Below the pieces are notes generated by a model. It was not told the DNA's origin, did no database searches, and saw only the letters and a program-made list of their open reading frames with translations. A stretch of DNA of 64,000 bases, taken from contig NZ_RAIR01000001.1 of the NCBI RefSeq assembly GCF_003625485.1, positions 186,001 to 250,000 on the forward strand, read 5' to 3'. Source of the stretch: Butyrivibrio sp. CB08. Lineage in GTDB: Bacteria > Bacillota > Clostridia > Lachnospirales > Lachnospiraceae. A program made the translations under genes and the position numbers. Numbering within the stretch: position 1 is the stretch's first letter; every line of letters begins with the position of its first letter. Positions 55,327 through 63,493 of the stretch are shown piece after piece.

Positions 55327-56670
55327 ATGAACAGCAAAATAGACTTTATAAATGGAAAGACAGGGAAGTCACTTATCAAGATGTTTATGCCACTCTTTGC
55401 GGCAATGACTCTTACCATGATCTACAGCATGGTTGACAGTCTGTGGGTGGGAAATCTACTTGGAGAGCATGGAATGAGTGCTCTTACAGCTGGAACAGCG
55501 ATAATACTGGTACTTAACTCCCTTGCCATGGGAATGGGAAATGGAATATCAGTAATGGTGGCAAAACTTGTGGGAGCAGGAAAAAAAGATGAGATCCCGG
55601 GAGCCACAGCAACGATCATTACGGTTTCAACAGCAGTTTCATTTATCATTTTCATCCTCTGTGAGCTCCTTGCGGCGCCTCTTCTAAAACTTATGGGAAC
55701 TCCCCAGGAAGTATATAAGGATGCAACAACATACCTGATGATCTACCTTGTAGGAAACGTGGCTCTCTTTTTGTACATGCAGTTTACTTCAATATTCAGA
55801 GCCTTTGGAGATCCAACATTCCAGATGAAGGGCATGCTGATGACTACAGTACTTAATGCCATTCTTGACCCATTTTTTATCAGGATGATGGGGCTTTCGG
55901 GAGCAGCTATTGTAACTGTGGCATCAGAGGTACTGTGTCTTGTTTATGCCATCATCTATTACAAGAAGCATAAGCTCTTTAGCATGGATTTTAAGAAAGT
56001 GAACATGAAGGATGTAGGAACTATGCTTAAGCTCTCAGTGCCTACAACAATTCAGTCCATCATGCCACCCTTAAGTTCAGCTATCATGATCTCTTTTATC
56101 ACAGAATTTGGAATCGATGCTATGGCTGGCTTTGGAGTAGCCAGAAACCTTGAGCTCATTATGTTTATGCCGACAACAGGCATGTGCATGGCGATAACTG
56201 CCATAGTCGGACAATGTGCGGGAGCAAAGAGACAAGACAGGGCAGAGGACTACCTTAAGGCAGCGCTCCTTGTGGGTGGCGGACTCATAGCAGTACTTAG
56301 CATAGTGGTAGTTGCCTTCTCAGGTCAGCTCACAACTCTTTTTGGTCAGGGCGCGGGCGCAACAGCGATAGTTGCCCAGTTCTTCAGGATAATCAGTATC
56401 GGTTATGTTCTGTACATGCTCACTAGCTGTATGCAGGGTTATCTTACAGGTCTTGGACAGCCTTCCAAGGCAATGGTTTTACTTATCCTTTACTACATCG
56501 TGATAAGAATCCCTGCAGCCATAATCTTTAAGGGCGCATTTGGCCTTGAGGGTATCTGGCTTGCGTTCCTTGTAAGTCATATCTTGGCGTTTATTGTGGC
56601 CACAGTTATGGTATTATTGAGTAGGAAAACTCATGAAACCATAAGGGGACCATTGTATGAAGGACTATAA
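55327..56670 (+). CDS. MATE-family efflux transporter
   Basis: 447 residues with twelve membrane helices in two halves (first TLTMIYSMVDSLWVGNLLG, second TIQSIMPPLSSAIMISF). It exports cationic compounds using a sodium or proton gradient. The MarR gene starts 14 bases before its stop, and an operator shared with the EFR1 gene lies upstream, so it is probably induced by a MarR ligand such as a toxic phenolic. It follows the leader-peptide gene, but MATE proteins do not usually cut or export RiPPs. Confidence 0.92.
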   Translation: MNSKIDFINGKTGKSLIKMFMPLFAAMTLTMIYSMVDSLWVGNLLGEHGMSALTAGTAIILVLNSLAMGMGNGISVMVAKLVGAGKKDEIPGATATIITVSTAVSFIIFILCELLAAPLLKLMGTPQEVYKDATTYLMIYLVGNVALFLYMQFTSIFRAFGDPTFQMKGMLMTTVLNAILDPFFIRMMGLSGAAIVTVASEVLCLVYAIIYYKKHKLFSMDFKKVNMKDVGTMLKLSVPTTIQSIMPPLSSAIMISFITEFGIDAMAGFGVARNLELIMFMPTTGMCMAITAIVGQCAGAKRQDRAEDYLKAALLVGGGLIAVLSIVVVAFSGQLTTLFGQGAGATAIVAQFFRIISIGYVLYMLTSCMQGYLTGLGQPSKAMVLLILYYIVIRIPAAIIFKGAFGLEGIWLAFLVSHILAFIVATVMVLLSRKTHETIRGPLYEGL

Positions 56671-57100
56671 GGAAATTGCATGGTTAATGGAGAGAATCAT
56701 CCATAAGTATTCTCAGTTTGAAAAGAAACCTCAGACATACTGCAAGGATATAGTGCTGACCCAGCCTGAGATCCACACCATCGCCATCATCGGAGACTAC
56801 GAGGGGATCAATGTGACAAACCTTGCCAGGATGCGCGGTATCACCAAGGGCGGCGCTTCACAGATGGTCTATAAGCTTGTAGATAAGGGTCTTGTGGAAA
56901 AGAAAGTATCCCCGGACTCAGATGCTGCGCTCTGCCTGTACCTTACTGGGAAAGGCAAGAAGGCCAGAAGCGAGCACAGAAAGATGCACGAGACTGTGGG
57001 AACCATGTACGAAGAAATACTTGATCAGATTCCACCAAAAACCTTAGACAGCATGGTAAAGCTCCTTCAGGCCTTTGATGAAGCAATAGATAAAATGTGA
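56657..57100 (+). CDS. MarR-family transcriptional regulator
   Basis: 147 residues, standard MarR size. Winged helix at about 45-105 (INVTNLARMRGITKGGASQMVYKLVDKGLV), with flanking helices for dimerisation. Overlaps the MATE gene by 14 bases. Two near-identical TAGTA-R-CTA sites, before the MATE gene and before the EFR1 gene, suggest it represses both. Confidence 0.9.
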   Translation: MKDYKEIAWLMERIIHKYSQFEKKPQTYCKDIVLTQPEIHTIAIIGDYEGINVTNLARMRGITKGGASQMVYKLVDKGLVEKKVSPDSDAALCLYLTGKGKKARSEHRKMHETVGTMYEEILDQIPPKTLDSMVKLLQAFDEAIDKM

Positions 57101-57127
57101 GTGGCATTTGCCACCACATTTTTTTAC
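57097..57127 (+). terminator. Terminator after marR
   Basis: Stem GTGGC-ATTT-GCCAC, extended by TGTG/CACA with a bulge, then seven T. It overlaps the marR stop codon. Confidence 0.8.
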
Positions 57128-57130
57128 CAA

Positions 57131-57164
57131 AAGAGTATAGTAGCTATACAGTATACAACTAAAC
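57131..57164. promoter_or_regulatory. MarR-type operator upstream of the EFR1 gene
   Basis: Contains GTATAG-TA-GCTATAC, an almost complete palindrome, and is the twin of the site at 55277-55303. Confidence 0.65.
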
Positions 57165-57183
57165 TAATCAGGAGGTATTACAG

Positions 57184-57927
57184 ATGAAGATATTATATTT
57201 TAGTTCGACAGGAAACAGCTTATATGTAGCAAAGAGCCTGGGAGGAGAGATCATTGCAATCCCAAAACTCATAAATGAAAACAGTTATGAGATCAAAGGA
57301 GACGCTATTGGAATAGTATTCCCAGTCTACGGACTTTGCGTTCCACCTTACATCGAAGAGTTCCTGAAAAACCTTAATGCCGACTGCAGCTACCTTTTTG
57401 CCATTGCAACCTACGGAACCTTCCCTGGAAGTGTCTGCGATGAGATCAGCAGGATCACTTTGAAAAACGGAAGGAAATTTGATTACATCAATACCATCAA
57501 GATGGCTCAGAACTGTATAACCTTTGCAGATATGGCAAAGCAAAAAGAAAGCAACAGGCAGCAGGATGCTATAGACAGCATCCTTGGCGACATCGTAGCG
57601 AAAAAGAAATTCATAAAGAAAGAGACTCCTTTCAAAAAATACATGACAAAGAACCACAAGAAAAATTACGAGTACCCTACAGGGGCCGGAATGACTGAAG
57701 GCTTTACTATAACAGACACCTGCAAAGGATGTGGTATGTGTGCAAGACTTTGCCCAACAGGGAATATACAGCTTAAAGACGGCAGACCACTCTTTTCCGA
57801 AAGCTGCATAAGTTGCGGAGCCTGCATTCAGAACTGTCCTGCAAACGCGATCCATCACGGCAAAGAAAAGAGCTCTGCAAGATATAGAAATCCTCACGTG
57901 GAAGTAACTGACCTTGTGATATCATAA
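57184..57927 (+). CDS. EFR1-family flavodoxin-ferredoxin
   Basis: 247 residues. The N-terminal 150 are a flavodoxin-like FMN domain (LYFSSTGNSLYVAKSL). Two 4Fe-4S ferredoxin motifs follow: CKGCGMCARLCP and CISCGACIQNCP. It moves electrons; the partner is unknown. AGGAGG precedes the ATG. The shared operator indicates co-regulation with the MATE pump, as for a response to toxic or redox-active compounds. Confidence 0.9.
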   Translation: MKILYFSSTGNSLYVAKSLGGEIIAIPKLINENSYEIKGDAIGIVFPVYGLCVPPYIEEFLKNLNADCSYLFAIATYGTFPGSVCDEISRITLKNGRKFDYINTIKMAQNCITFADMAKQKESNRQQDAIDSILGDIVAKKKFIKKETPFKKYMTKNHKKNYEYPTGAGMTEGFTITDTCKGCGMCARLCPTGNIQLKDGRPLFSESCISCGACIQNCPANAIHHGKEKSSARYRNPHVEVTDLVIS

Positions 57928-58027
57928 ATCAGTGTAAAAATGATTCTATTAAGTGAATTTTGGAATCTGTTTTTCATTGTCTGTTAGTCTAGCATTAACA
58001 AAAAACAAATTCTTAGAGGGAAGCGAA

Positions 58028-59203
58028 ATGATCAGAATTATTCTTTTACTTATAATGATCGCCATGATCTCTTTTCTTGTGGCAAGCAGAAACAAGAAGA
58101 GAAAGAAGGGCTGGGCTATTGCGATACTTGTGATCAGCACTTTGTTGTTCGCCCTTTGCATGGTTCCTACCATAATGAAAATGAACTACAAGGAGAGGCC
58201 CACAACTGGAGAGTACCAGCATGAAGAGGCTTCAGCTATCCTGATCGACCCATCAAGGATTGAGTCCTTTGAAACAGACGGGTCATTTCGCGAAGTGCCG
58301 GTGCATTTCTATTTTCCTGAGCACATAGATCAGATGGAGGAAAAGAGCCTTCCCCTAGTGATCTTTAGTCACGGAGCCTTTGGTTACTACCAGAGTAACA
58401 GCTCAACCTACATGGAGCTTGCAAGTCACGGATACGTGGTGGTGAGCCTTGACCATCCATACCACTCCTTCTTTACCAAGGATTCCAAGGGTAAGACTGT
58501 CATCGTTAATTCTGATTTCTTTAAGACTGCTCTTGATATCGGAGGAAGTGATGTTCCTGAGGCTGAGATCTATGACACCACATCAAGGTGGATGGACCTA
58601 AGGATCGCTGATATGAACTTTGTTGTAGATGAGCTTCAGGCAGCAGCAGTTCTTGGAGAGCCAACAGGCAACTGGCATGTGGACGACAAGTTTAATGACC
58701 TTATCTGCGACGTCCTTAAGGCCACAGATTATGAAAAGATCGGCCTTATGGGCCACTCCCTTGGTGGAGCAACTGCAGTAACTGTGGGAAGAAGAGCAGA
58801 TATCTCAGCTGTCATCGACCTTGATGGAACAATGCTTGGTGAGGAGAAGGGCGTACAGGACGGAGTTGTTCTTATTAACGAAGACCCATATCCAAACCCT
58901 ATTCTTGCTATTGAGAATGAAGAGCACCACGACCAGGAGATGGCGGCAATTGAGAATTCCTATGCGTATGCAAACAATGTTGTAATGAAGAACGCCCTCT
59001 GCGGATACGAGACATACTTTAAGGACGCAGGACACATGAACTTTACTGACCTTCCACTTATAGCACCACCTCTTGCTGACATGCTCGGAACAGGACCTGT
59101 GGATGCGGGAGAGTGCATTGATACCATGAATGGTATTATTCTTAATTTCTTTGACTGTTATCTCAAAGGCATCGGAACATTCTCGGTGCAGGAGAGCTAC
59201 TAA
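58028..59203 (+). CDS. Membrane-anchored alpha/beta hydrolase (PAF-acetylhydrolase-like)
   Basis: 391 residues from the ATG at 58028, preceded by GAGGGAAG. Two close N-terminal helices (IILLLIMIAMISFLVAS and WAIAILVISTLLFALCMV) anchor it; the hydrolase domain has LVIFSHGAFGYYQSN oxyanion strand, nucleophile GHSLGGATA, DLDGTM acid site and AGHMNFTDLP with the His. It resembles bacterial platelet-activating-factor acetylhydrolase-like or acetyl/feruloyl esterases. Substrate unknown. Confidence 0.85.
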   Translation: MIRIILLLIMIAMISFLVASRNKKRKKGWAIAILVISTLLFALCMVPTIMKMNYKERPTTGEYQHEEASAILIDPSRIESFETDGSFREVPVHFYFPEHIDQMEEKSLPLVIFSHGAFGYYQSNSSTYMELASHGYVVVSLDHPYHSFFTKDSKGKTVIVNSDFFKTALDIGGSDVPEAEIYDTTSRWMDLRIADMNFVVDELQAAAVLGEPTGNWHVDDKFNDLICDVLKATDYEKIGLMGHSLGGATAVTVGRRADISAVIDLDGTMLGEEKGVQDGVVLINEDPYPNPILAIENEEHHDQEMAAIENSYAYANNVVMKNALCGYETYFKDAGHMNFTDLPLIAPPLADMLGTGPVDAGECIDTMNGIILNFFDCYLKGIGTFSVQESY

Positions 59204-59240
59204 ATAACAGACATATTATTTTTTTCAGGAGGAGAATGAA

Positions 59241-59747
59241 ATGAGCGATATTATTTACAGACAGGCAACCCCAGAGGATGCAGAAAAGATACTTGCCTAT
59301 ATTAAGAAGATCGGAGGAGAGACCGATAACCTCACCTTTGGAAGCGAGGGATTTCCCATTACACCAGAGCAGGAAGCCAAGCACATAGAAGGCGTAAGAG
59401 ACGACGAGAAGTCAGTTATGATCGTTGCTGTCAAGGACGGCGAGGTCATTGGTGATGCCAGTCTTTCCAGCATGCCAAGAAGAATGAAGCACAGAGCGGA
59501 GTTTGGAATCTCTGTTGTTAAAGACTATTGGAATCAGGGAATCGGCGGAATCCTCACAGATATGATAATCAGCTACGCAAAAGAGCATGGCATCGAGATA
59601 ATAAATCTTGAGGTACGCTCAGACAACAAGAGCGCCATCCATCTCTATGAAAAGTATGGCTTTAAAAAGTGCGGTACATCTCCAGCCTTCTTTAAAATAG
59701 GAGATGAGTACGTTGACTTTGACCTGATGTATCTTGATTTAAGATAA
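59241..59747 (+). CDS. GNAT-family N-acetyltransferase
   Basis: 168 residues, one acetyltransferase domain. Motif A region is VVKDYWNQGIGGILTDMII with the acetyl-CoA P-loop, and motif B is LEVRSDNKSAIHLYEKYGFKK. It transfers acetyl groups to an amine, possibly of a protein N-terminus or small molecule. GGAGG precedes the ATG. Confidence 0.9.
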   Translation: MSDIIYRQATPEDAEKILAYIKKIGGETDNLTFGSEGFPITPEQEAKHIEGVRDDEKSVMIVAVKDGEVIGDASLSSMPRRMKHRAEFGISVVKDYWNQGIGGILTDMIISYAKEHGIEIINLEVRSDNKSAIHLYEKYGFKKCGTSPAFFKIGDEYVDFDLMYLDLR

Positions 59748-59762
59748 ATTTCCACATAGGAA

Positions 59763-59813
59763 CCTTTGATGTGATAAGATAGAACAGGACGGCAATTTAT
59801 CACATCAAAGGAG
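59763..59813 (+). promoter_or_regulatory. Inverted repeat covering the ribosome site of the GH9 gene
   Basis: Perfect 15-bp arms CCTTTGATGTGATAA (59763-59777) and TTATCACATCAAAGG (59797-59811) with a 19-base loop. The right arm includes the AAAGG of the ribosome site AAAGGAG (59807-59813). In RNA it would hide the site; in DNA the same repeat could be a regulator operator. Confidence 0.6.
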
Positions 59814-59820
59814 ACTACGG

Positions 59821-61461
59821 ATGAAGCAGATTTACTTAAACCAGGTTGGATTTACCAAAACCGGCAGCAAGAAAGCAGTTCTTAACTTCCCCGCAGAGAG
59901 GTTTGAACTTGTAAGCACAGGCGGCGAAACAGTTTACTCAGGGAATGTGACAGAATTTGGCCGGGACAAGATTTCTGGCGAGGAGACTTTTGTAGCAGAC
60001 TTCTCGCAGTTTTCAGATGAGGGCAGTTTTGCAGTTCGTGCGGGCGACACTTCATCTGCCACCTTCAAAATATCTGATGATGTCTATGGCACTCTTTTTA
60101 AGGACCTCCTTAAGTGCTTCTATTATCTTCGCTGCGGCGATGCTCTTTCAAAAGAGTTCGCGGGCGAGTTTTATCATGAACCATGCCACACATCTCTTGC
60201 CACAGTTTATGGCACAGATGAGAAAAGAGATGTCTCAGGCGGATGGCATGACGCAGGCGACTACGGAAGATACTCAACAGCAGGATCAGTGGCTGTGGCC
60301 CATCTTCTCTATGGCGTCAGATTCTTTAAAAATCTCCTTGATGTTGATTTCAATATTCCAAAAGAAAACTGTGAAAAAGGACAGTACCCTGACATCCTGT
60401 CAGAGGTAAAGGTTGAGCTGGACTTCCTTATGAAGATGCAAAGAGAAGACGGCGCAGTTTATCACAAGGTAACTACCTTCAGTCACGCACCATTTATCAT
60501 GCCTGAAGAGGACAAGGAAGAGCTCTTTGTTTTTGCTGTGTCATCAATTGCTACAGCAGATATCGCTGCGGTTTGCGCTCTGGCCTACACAATTTATAAG
60601 GATTACGACGCAGCATATGCTGACAAGCTCCTTGCAGCATCTAAAAAAGCTTATGCATGGCTATCTGCTAACCCTAATCCACTTCTCTTTTACAATCCGG
60701 AAGGATCAAACACCGGACAGTACGATGAGGCAGAGGATTTCTCAAACAGATACTGGGCAGCAGCTTCTCTTTACGAGGCAACAGGAGATGAGCAGTATCT
60801 TATTGATGCAAGGAATCAGAAGGTTAAGGCTGCAGACTATGGTGACAAGCACGCTGGCTTTGGCTTCCAGGGAGACTACCTCACATGTCTTGGCTGGGCA
60901 GAGGTTGCAGGTCTTGGATCATTTTCAATGCTCCTTGCAGGGGATGACAGCGATCTGACAAAAGAGCTAAGGACCAGATATATTTCTGAAGCTGACAGGC
61001 TTGTTAAGGTAGCCAAAGAGAACGGTTTTGGAATCCCTATGCTTCCAGAAGACTACATCTGGGGCAGCAATTTTGAAGTTGAAAAATACATGATGATCCT
61101 GGCTGTTACAGACAGCTTCGTATCACCAAATGAAGAATATAAAAAGGTGATCCGCTCAGGACTTGATTATCTTCTTGGCTGCAACAGCATGGATGTAAGC
61201 TATGTTACATGCCACGGAGAGAAGGCCTACAAAAATCCTCATCTTCGTCCAACAGCAGTTGATAACGTGGATGAGCCATGGCCAGGACTGGTTTCAGGAG
61301 GACCAAACAGAGGTCTTCAGGACGAGAAGGCATCTGAGCTTCCAAAGGATACACCTCCTATGAAGTGTTACCTTGATGACGTTACATGTTACTCCTTAAA
61401 TGAGATAACCATTTACTGGAACTCACCACTTGTGTTTGTACTTGCATATTTTGGTGCTTGA
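59821..61461 (+). CDS. ced1: Intracellular GH9 cellodextrinase
   Basis: 546 residues with no signal peptide. An N-terminal Ig-like CelD domain (1-85, YLNQVGFTKTGSK) precedes the alpha/alpha-barrel. Catalytic Asp144 and Asp147 lie in GGWHDAGDYGRYS, and the acid Glu528 in YSLNEITIYW. Close in size and layout to the cellodextrinase Ced1 of Butyrivibrio fibrisolvens (about 547 residues, from memory), which trims imported cellodextrins. An inverted repeat covers its ribosome site, suggesting translational or operator control. Confidence 0.9.
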   Translation: MKQIYLNQVGFTKTGSKKAVLNFPAERFELVSTGGETVYSGNVTEFGRDKISGEETFVADFSQFSDEGSFAVRAGDTSSATFKISDDVYGTLFKDLLKCFYYLRCGDALSKEFAGEFYHEPCHTSLATVYGTDEKRDVSGGWHDAGDYGRYSTAGSVAVAHLLYGVRFFKNLLDVDFNIPKENCEKGQYPDILSEVKVELDFLMKMQREDGAVYHKVTTFSHAPFIMPEEDKEELFVFAVSSIATADIAAVCALAYTIYKDYDAAYADKLLAASKKAYAWLSANPNPLLFYNPEGSNTGQYDEAEDFSNRYWAAASLYEATGDEQYLIDARNQKVKAADYGDKHAGFGFQGDYLTCLGWAEVAGLGSFSMLLAGDDSDLTKELRTRYISEADRLVKVAKENGFGIPMLPEDYIWGSNFEVEKYMMILAVTDSFVSPNEEYKKVIRSGLDYLLGCNSMDVSYVTCHGEKAYKNPHLRPTAVDNVDEPWPGLVSGGPNRGLQDEKASELPKDTPPMKCYLDDVTCYSLNEITIYWNSPLVFVLAYFGA

Positions 61462-61540
61462 AATTAATTGTATACAGGTATATATTCATACAAAAGGATT
61501 TTACAGATTAAAGTGGTGAAATGAGAGGAGTAATGGAAAA

Positions 61541-62851
61541 ATGCCAAAGGCAGTAAGCGAAGCCAAGAAGTATGCACAGATGAACAAGCAGGAGCTTGAG
61601 CAGGAAGTTGTTAAGCTCAAGGCTGAATACAAGAAGTATCAGGAGATGGAACTTTCTCTTAATATGGCAAGAGGTAAGCCTTGCAGAGAACAGCTTGATC
61701 TTTCAATGGGTATGATGGATGCTCTTAATTCAGATGCTGATCTTTCATGTGAAGATGGTACTGACTGCCGAAACTATGGCGTTCTTGATGGTATTCACGA
61801 GGCTAAGGTCCTCATCGGAGCCATGATGGAGAACAAGCCAGAGAACATCATCATCTATGGCAATTCTTCTCTCAACGTTATGTACGATACAGTTTCAAGA
61901 GCTTACACTCACGGTATCATGGGCAACACTCCATGGTGCAAACTGGACAAGGTTAAGTTCCTTTGCCCTGTTCCAGGTTATGACAGACATTTTGCTATCA
62001 CAGAGTACTTTGGCATTGAGATGATCCCTGTTGATATGACTCCTACAGGCCCTGATATGGACCAGGTTGAGAAGCTCGTTGCAGACGATGAGTCAATCAA
62101 GGGAATCTGGTGCGTTCCTAAGTATTCAAACCCTCAGGGTTATTCATATTCAGACGAGACAGTAAGACGTTTTGCACGCCTTCGTCCTGCAGCAAGAGAT
62201 TTCAGGATCTTCTGGGATAACGCTTATGGCGTACACCATCTCTATGACGGACAGCAGGACTACCTCATCGAGATCCTCGAGGAGTGCAAGAAGGCTGGAA
62301 GCCCTGACCTTGTATATAAGTTCTCATCAACATCCAAGATCACTTTCCCGGGAAGCGGAATTGCAGCTATCGCTACATCCCTCAACAACCTGGAGGAGAT
62401 CAAGGCTCAGCTCACATACCAGACCATCGGTCACGACAAGGTTAACCAGCTTCGTCACGTTCGCTTCTTTGGCGATATCAAGGGCATCAAGGAGCACATG
62501 AAGAAGCATGCAGCTATCATCAGACCTAAGTTTGAGGCTGTTGAGGAGATTCTTGAAAGAGACCTTACTCCATGCGGAATCGGCAGCTGGACCAATCCAA
62601 AGGGCGGATACTTCATCAGCTTTGACGCTCCAGAGGGCTGTGCCAAGATGATCGTAGACAGAGCCAAGAAGGCAGGAGTTATGATGACCAAGGCAGGAGC
62701 AACTTATCCATACGGCAAGGATCCTCACGATTCCAACATCCGTATCGCTCCTACATTCCCTAATCTCAACGATCTGCGTCTTGCCATGGACGTGTTCACA
62801 GTATGCGTAAGACTCACTGCAGCAGAGAAAATGTTAAAAGAAATGGCGTAA
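61541..62851 (+). CDS. PLP-dependent aspartate aminotransferase, Ic subfamily
   Basis: 436 residues. The opening (LEQEVVKLKAEYKKYQEMEL) is a helical region, followed by LNMARGKPCREQLDLS, typical of the Ic (Asp_aminotransf, AspT-like) subfamily. The PLP Lys is in FSSTSKITFPGSG; FWDNAYGVHHL binds the cofactor ring. It transfers amino groups between aspartate and 2-oxoglutarate. A seven-codon upstream reading frame (ATG at 61521) overlaps the start; it may be incidental. Confidence 0.88.
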   Translation: MPKAVSEAKKYAQMNKQELEQEVVKLKAEYKKYQEMELSLNMARGKPCREQLDLSMGMMDALNSDADLSCEDGTDCRNYGVLDGIHEAKVLIGAMMENKPENIIIYGNSSLNVMYDTVSRAYTHGIMGNTPWCKLDKVKFLCPVPGYDRHFAITEYFGIEMIPVDMTPTGPDMDQVEKLVADDESIKGIWCVPKYSNPQGYSYSDETVRRFARLRPAARDFRIFWDNAYGVHHLYDGQQDYLIEILEECKKAGSPDLVYKFSSTSKITFPGSGIAAIATSLNNLEEIKAQLTYQTIGHDKVNQLRHVRFFGDIKGIKEHMKKHAAIIRPKFEAVEEILERDLTPCGIGSWTNPKGGYFISFDAPEGCAKMIVDRAKKAGVMMTKAGATYPYGKDPHDSNIRIAPTFPNLNDLRLAMDVFTVCVRLTAAEKMLKEMA

Positions 62852-62867
62852 TATTGATAATTTTTAG

Positions 62868-62895
62868 GCGGAGGTGCTATGCACTTCCGCTTTTT
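62868..62895 (+). terminator. Terminator after the aminotransferase gene
   Basis: A 10-bp stem GCGGAGGTGC / GCACTTCCGC (one G-U pair), loop TAT, then TTTTT. Confidence 0.9.
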
Positions 62896-62925
62896 CGTTG
62901 TATAACTGAATAGGGGGGGAATATC

Positions 62926-63414
62926 ATGGGAAAAGAAACTTCTGCAAAATTCACTGAGATCACCAAAACTCTAATTGAAAAGAAACTCACTATAACCACC
63001 ATGGAGAGCTGCACTGCTGGGCTTGTTGCATCTCTTTTGACCGATACCGAAGGTTCATCGGAGGTTATGAAGGGCGCCTTTATCACCTACAGCAATGAGG
63101 CCAAGATCAAACAGGGCGTTCCTGCTGAGATCATTGCGGGCTATGGGGTGTACTCTGAGGAGACAGCCTATGCCATGGCAGTATCAGCCAAAAGAGCTTA
63201 TGGCGCAGATATTTCAGTTGGCGTCACAGGTACCATGGGGAACGCAGATCCTGCCAACAAGGACAGTGTACCAGGAGAAGTCTTTTTTGCCATCGTCTAT
63301 AAAGACTCTTATTTTTCATTCCACGAAAATATCCCATCTCAGCCCACAAGATATGACTACAAGCTCTATGTGGCTGACCTTATCGCAGATGAGATAATGC
63401 GCGTTATTCAATAG
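62926..63414 (+). CDS. CinA C-terminal-domain amidase (PncC-like)
   Basis: 162 residues, the size of stand-alone NMN amidohydrolase PncC. The conserved MESCTAGLVASLLTD with the Ser/Cys nucleophile region, YSNEAKIKQGVP and VTGTMGNADP. It removes the amide of nicotinamide mononucleotide in NAD recycling, or a related CinA-family role. GGGGGG lies seven bases before the ATG. Confidence 0.88.
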   Translation: MGKETSAKFTEITKTLIEKKLTITTMESCTAGLVASLLTDTEGSSEVMKGAFITYSNEAKIKQGVPAEIIAGYGVYSEETAYAMAVSAKRAYGADISVGVTGTMGNADPANKDSVPGEVFFAIVYKDSYFSFHENIPSQPTRYDYKLYVADLIADEIMRVIQ

Positions 63415-63443
63415 AAAAACTCCTTTTTGAGAAGCACAATATA

Positions 63444-63452
63444 TGCTATACT
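63444..63452 (+). promoter_or_regulatory. Extended -10 promoter of the polysaccharide deacetylase gene
   Basis: TGC followed by TATACT, about 45 bases before the start codon. The -35 region is poor, as is common with an extended -10. Confidence 0.5.
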
Positions 63453-63493
63453 AAAGCTTGGTTAATATTATTAGAAAGAGATAGTTTATAGCA

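Noticed and set aside
55002..56670. RiPP cluster made of the leader peptide and the MATE pump
   Set aside because: A terminator separates them, the pump shares an operator with the EFR1 gene instead, and no maturation enzyme is present.
61521..61556. Regulatory upstream peptide before the aminotransferase gene
   Set aside because: Eleven codons at most, no meaningful sequence and only a weak ribosome site; probably chance.
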